Assembly: GCF_016654005.1 (NCBI RefSeq)
Contig: NZ_JAEPWN010000009.1
Location: forward strand, 124,001-188,000
Direction of reading: 5' to 3'
Length of the DNA stretch: 64,000 bases
From: Brevundimonas nasdae
GTDB taxonomy: Bacteria > Pseudomonadota > Alphaproteobacteria > Caulobacterales > Caulobacteraceae
Below the pieces are notes generated by a model. The model made no database searches and was not told where the DNA came from. It worked only from the letters and a program-made list of their open reading frames with translations. Positions 40,246 to 49,474 of this stretch are shown here, piece after piece. Made by a program: the position numbers and the translations under genes. How positions within the stretch are numbered: the first letter of the stretch is position 1; the number at the start of each line of letters is the position of its first letter.

Positions 40246-40812
40246 ATGAATCGCATCGCCCTGCCCCTGATCGCCGCCGTCGCCCTTTCCGGCGCCCTGT
40301 CCGCCTGCGCGACCAAGCGTGAGCCGGTCACCTATGCCGAGACGGCCGCCGCCGCCGCGCGCGCCGCTTCTCAGGTCGAGGGCCAGGCGTCGCTGTCGCC
40401 GCAGGAGGTGTGGGATGCGGGCAATATCGCCTATCTGGACTGGAACGGCGCCCGTCGCGGCTGGACCACGACCGAGAGCGGCCTGCAATATCGTCGCGTC
40501 GGCAAGGCGCATCCGAACGCCGCCCAGCCCACCGCGACCGACACGGTCAAGGTCCACTATCGCGGGACCTTTATCGACGGACGCGAGTTCGACAGCTCTT
40601 ACGCCCGCAACGCACCGGCCGAGTTCCCGCTGAACCGCGTCATCAAGGGCTGGACCGAGGGTGTGGCCCTGATGCACGTCGGCGAAATCTATGAGTTCGT
40701 GATCCCCGCCTCGCTAGGCTACGGCTCGCGCTGGGTCGGCGGCGGCGAGCTTCCGCCCAACTCCACCCTGCGTTTCAGCGTCGAACTGCTGGAAGTGAAG
40801 CCCGCGTCCTGA
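40246..40812 (+). CDS. FKBP-type peptidyl-prolyl isomerase lipoprotein
   Basis: 188 residues from ATG 40246 (a longer upstream frame runs into the preceding gene and lacks a signal). Lipobox LSAC at about Cys21. C-terminal FKBP domain (about 95-188): DTVKVHYRGTFIDGREFDSS, FPLNRVIKGWTEGVALMHVG and IPASLGYGSRW are the family blocks, including aromatic pocket residues. Expected to speed prolyl isomerisation of exported proteins in the periplasm. Confidence 0.92.
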   Translation: MNRIALPLIAAVALSGALSACATKREPVTYAETAAAAARAASQVEGQASLSPQEVWDAGNIAYLDWNGARRGWTTTESGLQYRRVGKAHPNAAQPTATDTVKVHYRGTFIDGREFDSSYARNAPAEFPLNRVIKGWTEGVALMHVGEIYEFVIPASLGYGSRWVGGGELPPNSTLRFSVELLEVKPAS

Positions 40813-40879
40813 CGGACTTGACGACGGCGCCCCTGCGGCAGAGGGTCGCACCTTCCCCTGAGTATCCGTAGAGCGTGAA

Positions 40880-42853
40880 ATGAAGATCATCCGTCCCGCC
40901 GCCATGCGCGCCGCCGGTTTCGCCCTTCTGCTGGCGACGACCGCCCCCGCCGCCTTCGCCTCTGCGGCCATGGCTCAGGACGCATCGACCTATCCGCCAG
41001 CCCTGCCCGCGCCCCAGCCCGCCATCCCTGCGGTGCGCGACGCGCCCTATCCGGGCGTCATCAAGCTGGATGTGGACGCCACCAATCTGAACCAGCGCAT
41101 CTTCTCGGTGACCGAGACGATCCCCGTCGCCAGCGCCGGTCCCCTGACCCTGTTCTTCCCCGAATGGCTGCCGGGCAACCACGGTCCGGTCGGCCCGGTC
41201 GCCCAGTTAGCGGGCATCGAGATCACCGCCAACGGTCAACGCGTGGAATGGGTGCGCGACACGCTTCACCCCCTCGCCTACCACCTGACCGTCCCGGCGG
41301 ACGCGTCCGAGATCGTGGTCCGGATGCAGCACCTGTCGCCCACGACCGGCAATCAGGGCCGCATCACCATGACGCCGGAAATGCTGAACGTGCAGTGGGA
41401 GAAGATGCTGCTCTATCCCGCAGGCCACTGGTCGCGGAACATCACGCTCCAGCCCACGGTCAAGCTTCCGACCGGCTGGCGGTTCGGCACGGCGCTGGAG
41501 CCGCTGGAGAAGGACGGCGATGTTCAAAGCTTCAAGCCCGTCAATCTGGAAGTCCTGATCGACAGCCCGATCTTCGCCGGCGCCCACTATCGCCAGATCG
41601 ACCTTGATCCCGGCGGTCGCTCGCCCGTCCGCGCCAATTTCGTCGCCGACGATCCCGCCAGTCTGGCCGCCACCGACGAGCAGATCCAGATCCTGCGCAA
41701 TCTGGTGGTTCAGATGGACCGCCTGTATGGCGCGCGCCACTTCGATCACTACGACTTCCTGATCGCCATGACCGACAAGCTGGGCGGCATCGGGCTTGAG
41801 CATCACCGCAGTTCCGAGAACTCGGTCGATCCCGCCTTCTTCACCGGCTGGGCCACCCATCTGGGCGACCGCGACCTGCTCAGCCACGAGATGAACCACT
41901 CGTGGGATGGCAAATGGCGCCGCCCTGCCGACCAGTACGTCCCCAACTTCAACAGCCCGCTGCAGAACAGCCTGTTGTGGGTCTATGAGGGTCAGACGCA
42001 GTATTATGGCCAGGTCGTCGCCGCCCGTTCGGGTCTGCTGACCAAGCAGCAGGCGATGGACTCCCTGGCCATCACCGCCGCCACCTTCGACAATCGCGTC
42101 GGTCGTGAATGGCGCGCCATGCAGGACACGACCAACGACCCGATCATCAGCCAGCGTCAGCCCAAGGGCTGGCTGTCATGGCAGCGGGACGAGGACTATT
42201 ATTCGGAAGGCCAGCTGATCTGGCTGGATGTCGACACCACGATCCGGGAAAAGACCAACGGCCGCAAATCCCTGGATGACTTCGCCAAGGCCTTCTACGG
42301 CGTCGAGGACGGCAGCTATGATCCCAAGCCCTATACGTTCGAGGATGTCGTCGCGGCCCTGAACGGCGTTGTCTCCAACGACTGGGCGACCTTCCTGCGC
42401 ACGCGCCTGGACGGCCACGGCCCCGGTGCACCTCTGGACGGTCTGGTGCGCGGCGGCTGGCGGCTGACCTATGCGGACACGCCGACCGACTATCAGAAGA
42501 CCCTGTACGCCGAGCTGAAGCGCAACGACTACACCTACTCGCTGGGCATCCAGACGACGGGCGCCAATGTCATTCGCGCCCTTCAGTGGGATAGCCCCGC
42601 CTTCAAGGCTGGCCTGGCCGTCGGCATGGAGATCGTCGCCGTCAATGGCGAGGCCGCCAATATGGATCGCATCAACGCCGCCATCACCGCGGCGAAAGAC
42701 CCGGCCAAGACCGTGGACCTGATCGTCAAGGACGGCGACCGCTATCGCACCGTCAGCTTCGACTACCACGACGGCCTGCGCTACCCACGGCTGGAGCGCA
42801 TCCCCGGGACGCCCGACCGTCTAGGCGACATCCTGACGCCGCGCACGCGATAG
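40880..42853 (+). CDS. M61 family metallopeptidase, tandem copy 1
   Basis: 657 residues. Signal peptide (about 1-33, ending AAMAQD). M61 (glycyl aminopeptidase) layout: N-terminal beta domain (about 55-230), catalytic thermolysin-like domain with zinc motif HEMNH at about residue 336 and the downstream glutamate in WVYEGQTQYYG, and a C-terminal PDZ domain (about 560-640) starting near YTYSLGIQTTG. Same length and about the same sites as the next gene. Expected periplasmic peptidase acting on N-terminal glycine or alanine residues. Confidence 0.92.
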   Translation: MKIIRPAAMRAAGFALLLATTAPAAFASAAMAQDASTYPPALPAPQPAIPAVRDAPYPGVIKLDVDATNLNQRIFSVTETIPVASAGPLTLFFPEWLPGNHGPVGPVAQLAGIEITANGQRVEWVRDTLHPLAYHLTVPADASEIVVRMQHLSPTTGNQGRITMTPEMLNVQWEKMLLYPAGHWSRNITLQPTVKLPTGWRFGTALEPLEKDGDVQSFKPVNLEVLIDSPIFAGAHYRQIDLDPGGRSPVRANFVADDPASLAATDEQIQILRNLVVQMDRLYGARHFDHYDFLIAMTDKLGGIGLEHHRSSENSVDPAFFTGWATHLGDRDLLSHEMNHSWDGKWRRPADQYVPNFNSPLQNSLLWVYEGQTQYYGQVVAARSGLLTKQQAMDSLAITAATFDNRVGREWRAMQDTTNDPIISQRQPKGWLSWQRDEDYYSEGQLIWLDVDTTIREKTNGRKSLDDFAKAFYGVEDGSYDPKPYTFEDVVAALNGVVSNDWATFLRTRLDGHGPGAPLDGLVRGGWRLTYADTPTDYQKTLYAELKRNDYTYSLGIQTTGANVIRALQWDSPAFKAGLAVGMEIVAVNGEAANMDRINAAITAAKDPAKTVDLIVKDGDRYRTVSFDYHDGLRYPRLERIPGTPDRLGDILTPRTR

Positions 42854-42883
42854 GTCCAATGGCCACAGACTGACCTCACGGCT

Positions 42884-43012
42884 CGTCATTCCGGGGCGTC
42901 CGAAGGACGAACCCGGAACCCAGGCGTTTTGCATCCAGCGGCAGACGCATTCAGCGGCGGCATCGCAGCCCTGGATTCCGGGTTCTTCGCTTCACTCAGC
43001 CCCGGAATGACG
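42884..43012. repeat. 129-bp palindromic element, copy 1
   Basis: Outer arms CGTCATTCCGGGGC and GCCCCGGAATGACG, inner arms GAACCCGGAACCCAGG and CCTGGATTCCGGGTTC. A near-copy of the same length lies in opposite orientation at 45190-45318, so the two flank the second M61 gene. Confidence 0.8.
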
Positions 43013-43126
43013 GTTTTGGGCTGAGTGTCGTTTGGACTCCGGACAAGGACCTCGCGGCCTTCTGTCCCTTGACGCCGCCCCCGACGCCCACGACGGTGCA
43101 GCTCTGCTGCAATACCGGATGACCTG

Positions 43127-45103
43127 ATGTCGCGTTCACGCCTGCCCGCCGCCTGCCTCGCCCTTCTGCTGACGGGCGCCGCCGTCCCGGCCCTGGCGCA
43201 CAGTTTCCAGTCGACCCCGATCATCGCCGATGCGACCCAGGCGCCCCTGGCCCTGCCCCGCGCCCAGCCCGCCATTCCGGTCCCGCAGGACAGGCCCTAT
43301 CCCGGCGTCATCCAGTACCGCGCCGACGTCACCGATGTGGACCGCCGCATCGTCAATGTGACCCAGACCATCCCGGTCGCCCAGGCCGGTCCGCTGACCC
43401 TGCTCTATCCGAAATACCTGCCCGGCAACCACGCTGCGACCGGCCCGATCCAGCTGATCTCCGGCCTGACCGTGACCGCCAACGGCCAGCGGATCGAGTG
43501 GCTGCGCGACACCCTGGACCCTTACGCCTTCCATCTGGACATCCCGGCGGGCGTGACCAGCATCGACGTCGCCTTCCAGTGGCTGACCCAGCCGGACAAT
43601 TCCAACTGGCGCGTCACCATGACCCCGGCCCTGGTCAATCTGCAGTGGGAGAAGGCCATCCTCTATCCGGCGGGCCACTACAGCCGCCAGATTCAGGTCG
43701 CCCCCTCCATCGTCCTGCCTTCTGGCTGGCAGTACGGCACCGCGCTGGCCACCGCCGCGCGTGAGGGCGATGTGGCGCGGTTCGAGACGACCGACCTCTA
43801 CACCCTGATCGACAGCCCGGTCTTCGCAGGCGCCCACTATCGCCGCGTCGACATCGACCCGACAGGTGACCGCGTCCATCTGAACATCCTGGCCGACGAG
43901 GCCAAGGGCCTGGCCGCCACCGACGATCAGATCAAGCTGTTCAAGAACATGGTTCAGCAGGCCGACCGTCTGTTCGGCGCCCGCCACTTCGACCGCTACG
44001 AGTTCCTGTTCGCCCTGACGAACCAGCTGGGCGGCATCGGGCTGGAGCATCACCGCAGTTCGGAAAACACCGGCGCCCCCGACTTCTTCACCAACTGGTC
44101 CAAAAGCGAGGGCGACCGGGGCCTGCTGCCCCACGAATACACCCACTCGTGGAACGGCAAGTTCATGCGTCCGGCGGACGAACTGACCGCCAACCACAAC
44201 GTCCCGACCCAGAACACCCTGCTGTGGGTCTATGAGGGTCAGACCGAATACTGGGGCGATGTCCTGGCCGCCCGCGCGGGCCTGCACAGCCGCGAGGTGG
44301 CGCTGGCCACCCTGGCCGCCATCGCCGCCTTCTATGACAACCAGCCCGGCCGCGAATGGCGCGCGCTTCAGGACGTCAACAACCACAATCTGCTGGGCTA
44401 CCGCGTGCCGGGCCAATTCACCTCATGGATGCGCGGCACCGGCGATTACTACCGCGAAAGCGCCCTGATCTGGCTGGACGCCGACACCCTGATCCGTGAG
44501 GGCACCAACAACCGCAAATCCCTGGACGACTTCGCCCGCGCCTTCTTCGGCCACGACGACGGCCAGTGGGCGCCGCAGGGCTATACGTTCGAGCAGGTGG
44601 TCGCGGCCCTGAACGCCGTCTATCCGCACGACTGGACCGGCTTCCTGCGCGGGCGGCTGGACGCCGTCGGCCCCGACGCTCACGCCCCTCTGGCGGGCAT
44701 CACGCGCGGCGGATACCGGCTGACCTACACCGACACGCCGTCGGCGGCGGAAAAGGCGGTCCAGACCGGTTGGGCCAATGATTTCCAGTATTCGCTGGGC
44801 TTCACCCTCAGCGGCGATCGCCTGACCAACATCCGCTGGGGCGGCCCTGCGTTTGAACAACGCATCGGCGCGGGCTGGCAGCTGGTCGCGGTCAACGGCG
44901 TCGCCGGGTCCGCCGAGGCCCTGCGCAACGCCGTCACCGCCGCCAAGGGAACGGACGCCAAGATCGAACTGCTGATCAAGTCCGGCGACCGTTTCCGCAC
45001 CGTCGCCTTCGACTATCACGACGGCCTGCGCTACCCGCGCCTTGAGCGGATCGAGGGCACCCCCGACCGTCTGGGCGCCATCCTGACGCCGCGCAGCCGC
45101 TGA
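43127..45103 (+). CDS. M61 family metallopeptidase, tandem copy 2
   Basis: 658 residues. Signal peptide (about 1-25, ending PALAH). Zinc motif HEYTH at about residue 336 and WVYEGQTEYWG downstream, so the active site is intact; PDZ domain near the C-terminus. Clearly a paralog of the preceding gene: PQPAIPxxxDxPYPGVI, LPGNHxxxGP, GLEHHRSSEN and DYHDGLRYPRLERI are shared. Separated from copy 1 by a palindromic element. Function as copy 1, perhaps with different specificity. Confidence 0.92.
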   Translation: MSRSRLPAACLALLLTGAAVPALAHSFQSTPIIADATQAPLALPRAQPAIPVPQDRPYPGVIQYRADVTDVDRRIVNVTQTIPVAQAGPLTLLYPKYLPGNHAATGPIQLISGLTVTANGQRIEWLRDTLDPYAFHLDIPAGVTSIDVAFQWLTQPDNSNWRVTMTPALVNLQWEKAILYPAGHYSRQIQVAPSIVLPSGWQYGTALATAAREGDVARFETTDLYTLIDSPVFAGAHYRRVDIDPTGDRVHLNILADEAKGLAATDDQIKLFKNMVQQADRLFGARHFDRYEFLFALTNQLGGIGLEHHRSSENTGAPDFFTNWSKSEGDRGLLPHEYTHSWNGKFMRPADELTANHNVPTQNTLLWVYEGQTEYWGDVLAARAGLHSREVALATLAAIAAFYDNQPGREWRALQDVNNHNLLGYRVPGQFTSWMRGTGDYYRESALIWLDADTLIREGTNNRKSLDDFARAFFGHDDGQWAPQGYTFEQVVAALNAVYPHDWTGFLRGRLDAVGPDAHAPLAGITRGGYRLTYTDTPSAAEKAVQTGWANDFQYSLGFTLSGDRLTNIRWGGPAFEQRIGAGWQLVAVNGVAGSAEALRNAVTAAKGTDAKIELLIKSGDRFRTVAFDYHDGLRYPRLERIEGTPDRLGAILTPRSR

Positions 45104-45189
45104 GGCCGAACAGCAGCCCATCTCCAATCGGATCAGAGCCCAGTCTGAAAACTCAAGGCGATCGACATTCGGTCGGCTGAATTCTCAGA

Positions 45190-45318
45190 TCGTCCTTCCG
45201 GGGCTGAGCGAAGCGAAGAACCCGGAACCCAGGACTGCGACCGCATTGTTGGACACATTCAACACCGGATATGCGCGTCCTGGGTTCCGGGTTCATCCTT
45301 CGGACGCCCCGGAAGGAC
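45190..45318. repeat. 129-bp palindromic element, copy 2 (inverted)
   Basis: Arms CGTCCTTCCGGGGC and GCCCCGGAAGGACA. The left half carries GCTGAGCGAAGCGAAGAACC, which is the reverse complement of the right half of copy 1, and the right half carries GGGTTCATCCTTCGGACGCC, the reverse complement of the left half of copy 1, so the copies are inverted. Confidence 0.8.
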
Positions 45319-45370
45319 AGTTTTGGTCTGAATGGCGACTGGACCAAGATCACATAGCCGCCCCGAAACA

Positions 45371-45405
45371 AGAAAAGGCCCCGAGGTTTCCCTCGGGGCC
45401 TTTCC
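45371..45405 (-). terminator. Rho-independent terminator of rplJL
   Basis: Minus strand AAAGGCCCCGAGG, loop GAAA, CCTCGGGGCCTTTTCTTG; strong stem with T-run, about 30 bases after the rplL stop. It separates rplJL from rpoBC. Confidence 0.93.
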
Positions 45406-45432
45406 GATCTTCAGCAGATGCTGAGAACCAGA

Positions 45433-45816
<384 letters not shown>

Positions 45817-45878
45817 TGTCAGTTTTCCTTCGGAGGATTGGTTTTAGAGAGTGATGCAGAGATGAAAGGCTGGGCCGC

Positions 45879-46394
45879 TTACGCGGCTTCCTTGGTGGCG
45901 TAGGCGTTGAACACGCGAGCCAGCTGACCGGCGGGTGCTTGCAGCACGCCGGCGATCTTGGTCGCAGGCGCGTTGAGCAGGCCGATGAGTTGACCACGAA
46001 CCTCGTCGAGGGTCGGGAGCTTCGAGAGTGCCTCGACGCCCTTTGTATCGACGACGGTTTCGCCCATGAAGCCGCCGATGATCTTGAAGCGATCATTGGC
46101 TTTGGCGAACTCGGTGGCGACCTTGGCGGCCGTACCGGGGTTCTCGGCGTATGCGATGCCCACGGGACCCTTGAACAGGCCGTGGTAGTCGCTGCCTTCT
46201 TCGGCTTCGAGCGCCTTCAGCGCCAGGCGGTTCTTGACCACCTTGAACGCGCCGCCTTCTTTACGAAGACGGCCACGCAGATCTTCCATTTCCGCAACGG
46301 TCAGGCCCAGGTTGTGGGCCACGACCACGCTGCCGGCGTCGGCGAACACGCCCTTGAGCGATTCGATAGACTCGGCTTTTTGTGCGCGATCCAT
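45879..46394 (-). CDS. rplJ: 50S ribosomal protein L10
   Basis: Stalk base protein that binds 23S rRNA and L7/L12 dimers and autoregulates rplJL in many bacteria. 171 residues; MDRAQKAESIESLKGVFADA at the start, GRLRKEGGAFKVVKNRLALK and the KGPVGIAYAENPGTAAKVA segment are typical. Leader structure lies upstream (about 46395-46460). Confidence 0.97.
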   Translation of the reverse strand: MDRAQKAESIESLKGVFADAGSVVVAHNLGLTVAEMEDLRGRLRKEGGAFKVVKNRLALKALEAEEGSDYHGLFKGPVGIAYAENPGTAAKVATEFAKANDRFKIIGGFMGETVVDTKGVEALSKLPTLDEVRGQLIGLLNAPATKIAGVLQAPAGQLARVFNAYATKEAA

Positions 46395-46470
46395 TGCGGT
46401 CTCCAGTCTTGGTATTCGCCGACGGGCTTATTCCCGACGGCGGATTGGCTAAAGCGCCATGCATCGCTGC
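46395..46470 (-). promoter_or_regulatory. Probable L10 leader of rplJL
   Basis: The sequence before rplJ on the minus strand has a CCGTCGGG / CCCGTCGG stem followed by AATACCAAGACTGGAGACC, which resembles alphaproteobacterial rplJ leaders bound by the L10-L12 complex. Assignment is by memory of the pattern, not by a model. Confidence 0.45.
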
Positions 46471-46713
46471 AAAGCGTTCGAGCCGGTCGTATTGTCCGAA
46501 GGATGCGTCTGACGGCGTCCGTCCCGGAGTGCGGGCCGATGCGCGGCAAGTTCGCGTCCCCATCTCCCCACGGCGTCAGAAGGCTCTCTGACAGTTACGG
46601 CCTGGGTGACCCCCACGCCCCGAAGTTCTCGGACAGGACCGTCAGAAGATGAACTTCCAACGGGAAGCGGCGCTTTTACAGGGACCGATCACAGAAATCA
46701 AGGCGCGCAGCCC
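46471..46713. other. Divergent region between rplJ and GST gene
   Basis: Together with the leader above about 320 bases without a supported gene; it must hold the rplJL promoter (minus) and the promoter of the GST gene (plus). No clean -35/-10 pair recognised. Confidence 0.4.
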
Positions 46714-47421
46714 ATGGCCTACGAACTCTATTACTGGCCCACGATCCAGGGACGCGGCGAGTTTGTGCGCCTGGCGTTCGAGGCGGCGGGCGCCGACTAT
46801 GTCGATGTCTCGCGTCAGGATGACGGCGAGGCGATGATGGCGCTGATGCAGGAGGCGGCCACGCCGCCCTTCGCACCGCCTTTCGTCCGTCTGGGCGACC
46901 GCACCGTGGGCCAGGTGTCCGCCATTCTCGCCTGGCTCAGCCCGCGACTGGGCCTGGCGCCCGACGACCCTGCCGACCGCGCCTGGCTGGACCAGATCCA
47001 GCTGACCTTCGCCGACCTGGTGGCGGAGGTGCATGACACCCACCACCCCATCGACATGATGGCCTATTACGACGACCAGAAGCCCGAGGCCGCCCGCCGC
47101 GCCAGGGCCTTCCGCGATCATCGCATCCCCAAATTCCTCGGCTGGGCCGAACAGGTTCTGGCCCGCAATCCGTCAGGCCCGACGTGGTTGGTCGGGGAAA
47201 GCCTGACCTACGCCGACCTGTCGCTGTTCCAGGTGGTCGAGGGCCTGATCTACGCCTTCCCCAAGGCGGCTGCGCGCACATTGAAGACCGCGCCCAAGGT
47301 GGCGGCGCTCAGCGATCGGGTCGCCGCCCTGCCCCGCATCCGCGCCTATCTGGACAGCCCGCGCCGCATCCCGTTCAACGAGGACGGCATCTTCCGTCGC
47401 TACCCCGAACTGGACGGCTGA
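46714..47421 (+). CDS. Glutathione S-transferase, sigma-like
   Basis: 235 residues from ATG 46714; an in-frame upstream extension to 46606 has no family support. N-terminal thioredoxin-like domain with YELYYWPTIQGRGEFVRLAF (the Tyr and GRGE-R pattern of sigma-class GSTs) and a cis-proline region PFAPPFVRLGD; C-terminal helical domain with NPSGPTWLVGESLTYADLSLF. Expected to conjugate glutathione to electrophiles or act as a peroxidase or isomerase; substrate unknown. Confidence 0.88.
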   Translation: MAYELYYWPTIQGRGEFVRLAFEAAGADYVDVSRQDDGEAMMALMQEAATPPFAPPFVRLGDRTVGQVSAILAWLSPRLGLAPDDPADRAWLDQIQLTFADLVAEVHDTHHPIDMMAYYDDQKPEAARRARAFRDHRIPKFLGWAEQVLARNPSGPTWLVGESLTYADLSLFQVVEGLIYAFPKAAARTLKTAPKVAALSDRVAALPRIRAYLDSPRRIPFNEDGIFRRYPELDG

Positions 47422-47424
47422 CGC

Positions 47425-47949
47425 TCAGCGCCGCCCCTTGGATGCGGACGAAGCGGCGGCGTCACAGTTGAACTGGGCGCAGTATTTGCTCTGCAACTCG
47501 GTGACGAAGGCGATCATGCTGTCTTCCGTCACCTCCTGCGTGGCCATGCCCAGTTGAAAGCTCTTGGCGGCGATCAGGCGGCCGATGGGAGATTCGTAAA
47601 AGGCGAGTTGCGCCTCCAATTCTTCGGATGTGTAGATTTCGGCATAATGGGGCGCCAGATCGGTCAACAGCCGATTGGTCATCGCCGTCAGCATCCGCGG
47701 CGCATTGGCGCGTATCCAGGCCGCCTCCTGCCGCCCCACCCCAGCCGCCGTCCCCGCCGCTTCGATAGCCGACACCTGTTCACCGATCAGACTTTCCAGA
47801 CTCTTGGTGAAGCTGGGCCCCGCAGTCGCCCGTATCAACCGTTCCGCCAGCGCCGTCCGCTGCGCCAACCCCGCATCCTGAGCCGCTGCGGGCTGCACAG
47901 CCAGACACAGGGTTGCTGCGACGGCGATGAAGACGTGACTGATGCGCAT
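47425..47949 (-). CDS. DUF2059 exported protein
   Basis: 174 residues with a signal peptide (cleavage about residue 23, after QPAAA). The mature part has the DUF2059 pattern of a helical domain ending ELEAQLAFYESPIGRLIAAK (about 110-130). One cysteine pair near the end (YCAQFNC). Periplasmic, function unknown. Converges with the GST gene, three bases apart. Confidence 0.8.
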   Translation of the reverse strand: MRISHVFIAVAATLCLAVQPAAAQDAGLAQRTALAERLIRATAGPSFTKSLESLIGEQVSAIEAAGTAAGVGRQEAAWIRANAPRMLTAMTNRLLTDLAPHYAEIYTSEELEAQLAFYESPIGRLIAAKSFQLGMATQEVTEDSMIAFVTELQSKYCAQFNCDAAASSASKGRR

Positions 47950-48018
47950 ATGGTTCTCCCCTGCCCGACTATCGGCAGAGGCGGCGCGCGTGACCAGACG
48001 AAATCGCCCTGAGGTTGC

Positions 48019-48483
48019 TCAATACGCCAGCGGCGTGGCGGCGAAGTCGCGGATCAGTTCGGCCAGGTCCGCCTCATGCACGGCGTCCGCCGCCTCGGCA
48101 GGCGTCATCCAGCGGCGCTCACGCTGGTGCGCTTCCGGCCAGGCCCCCAACTGTATCAACACTTCCAGCGGATATACCGAGACCACGCACTGACGCTGGC
48201 GGCCGTCCTTCATGCCCTTGGCGTAGCGGAAGACGCCGACCGAGTGCCCGTCGATCTCGCCCTTCACCCCGGCTTCTTCCAGCGCTTCTTGCGCGGCGGC
48301 TTCGGGATCGGTCTTGCCGACCATCCGACCGCCCTTGGGGATGACCCAGCGCCGCGTCTCGCGCGAGGTGATCATCAGGATGCGGCGCTCGCCGTCCTCC
48401 AGCCGCCACGGCAGGGCCGCGACCTGGCGCGTCTCTGACCGCACTGTGCGCTTGGGATTCGCCCCGCTCACGTCAGGAACCAT
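48019..48483 (-). CDS. Nudix hydrolase
   Basis: 154 residues. Nudix box GGRMVGKTDPEAAAQEALEE (about residues 51-70), followed by AGV; the arginine of the consensus RE is replaced by Gln, as in some diphosphoinositol-type members. RWVIPKGG precedes it. Expected to hydrolyse a nucleoside diphosphate linked to another moiety; substrate unknown. Its ATG lies inside the last codons of pit, overlapping by 16 bases, so the two are probably coupled. Confidence 0.85.
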   Translation of the reverse strand: MVPDVSGANPKRTVRSETRQVAALPWRLEDGERRILMITSRETRRWVIPKGGRMVGKTDPEAAAQEALEEAGVKGEIDGHSVGVFRYAKGMKDGRQRQCVVSVYPLEVLIQLGAWPEAHQRERRWMTPAEAADAVHEADLAELIRDFAATPLAY

Positions 48484-49469
48484 CCGCCGACGAAGTAGAA
48501 GATCGCGCCGATGGCCGCCGCTGCGGGCATGGTGATGAACCAGGCCGTGACGATGCTGCGCGCCACGTTCCAGCGCACGGCCGACACCCGCTTGGCCGCG
48601 CCCACGCCGACGATGGCGCCGGTGATGGTGTGGGTGGTCGAAACCGGGATCCCCATGCTGGTCGCGGCGAACAAGGTGATAGCCCCGCCCGTCTCGGCGC
48701 AGAAGCCCTGCTGCGGCGACAGGCGCGTGATGCGCGAGCCCATGGTGTGAACAATCCGCCAGCCTCCGAACAGGGTTCCCAGCGCGATGGCGGCCTGACA
48801 GGTGATCACGACCCAGAACGGCACGTGGAACTCGCCGCCCAGCATGCCGCGCGAATATAACAGTATGGCGATGATCCCCATGGTCTTCTGGGCGTCATTG
48901 CCCCCGTGACCCAGAGAATAGGCCGAGGCGGAGATGAACTGCATCCCCCGGAACACGCGGTCCGCGAACGCCGGGTTCGACTTCACGAACAGCCACGACA
49001 CCAACAGCACCAGCATCAGGGCCAGCACGAAGCCGACGGCGGGCGATAGGAAGATGGCGGCGACCGTCTTGGCCACGCCTGCGATCACGACCGCGCTTGT
49101 GCCCGCCTTGGCGATGCCTGCGCCCAGCAGACCGCCCACCAGGGCGTGCGAGCTGGAGGACGGTATGCCCAGCAGCCAGGTCACGACATTCCAGATGATG
49201 GCCCCCATCAGGGCGCCGAAGATCACCTGGTCCGAAATCACGCCCGGATCGATAATGCCCCGCCCGATGGTGTCGGCGACGTGCAGCCCGAAGAACAGGA
49301 AGGCGATGAAGTTGAAGAAGGCCGCCCAGCCCACCGCATACACCGGCGGCAGAACCCGCGTGGCGACGATGGTGGCGATGGAGTTGGCTGCGTCGTGCAA
49401 CCCGTTCAGAAAATCGAACAGGATGGCCACGCCGATCAGGAAGACCAGGATCAGGAGGGCGTGATCCAT
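48468..49469 (-). CDS. pit: Low-affinity inorganic phosphate transporter, PiT family
   Basis: 333 residues, about ten membrane helices. The two PiT signature repeats are FLNGLHDAANSIATIVATRV (about residues 23-42) and GHGGNDAQKTMGIIAI (about 194-209). Imports metal-phosphate with protons. It follows the DUF47 gene by five bases; pit-DUF47 is a classical pair. Symbol by family. Confidence 0.93.
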   Translation of the reverse strand: MDHALLILVFLIGVAILFDFLNGLHDAANSIATIVATRVLPPVYAVGWAAFFNFIAFLFFGLHVADTIGRGIIDPGVISDQVIFGALMGAIIWNVVTWLLGIPSSSSHALVGGLLGAGIAKAGTSAVVIAGVAKTVAAIFLSPAVGFVLALMLVLLVSWLFVKSNPAFADRVFRGMQFISASAYSLGHGGNDAQKTMGIIAILLYSRGMLGGEFHVPFWVVITCQAAIALGTLFGGWRIVHTMGSRITRLSPQQGFCAETGGAITLFAATSMGIPVSTTHTITGAIVGVGAAKRVSAVRWNVARSIVTAWFITMPAAAAIGAIFYFVGGWFLT

Positions 49470-49474
49470 GATGA

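Larger units (their letters stand above)
45104..45432. other. Intergenic region with palindromic element and rplL terminator
   Basis: About 330 bases between convergent transcripts. Holds the second 129-bp palindromic element (45190-45318) and the rplL terminator (45371-45405). No supported gene. Confidence 0.7.
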
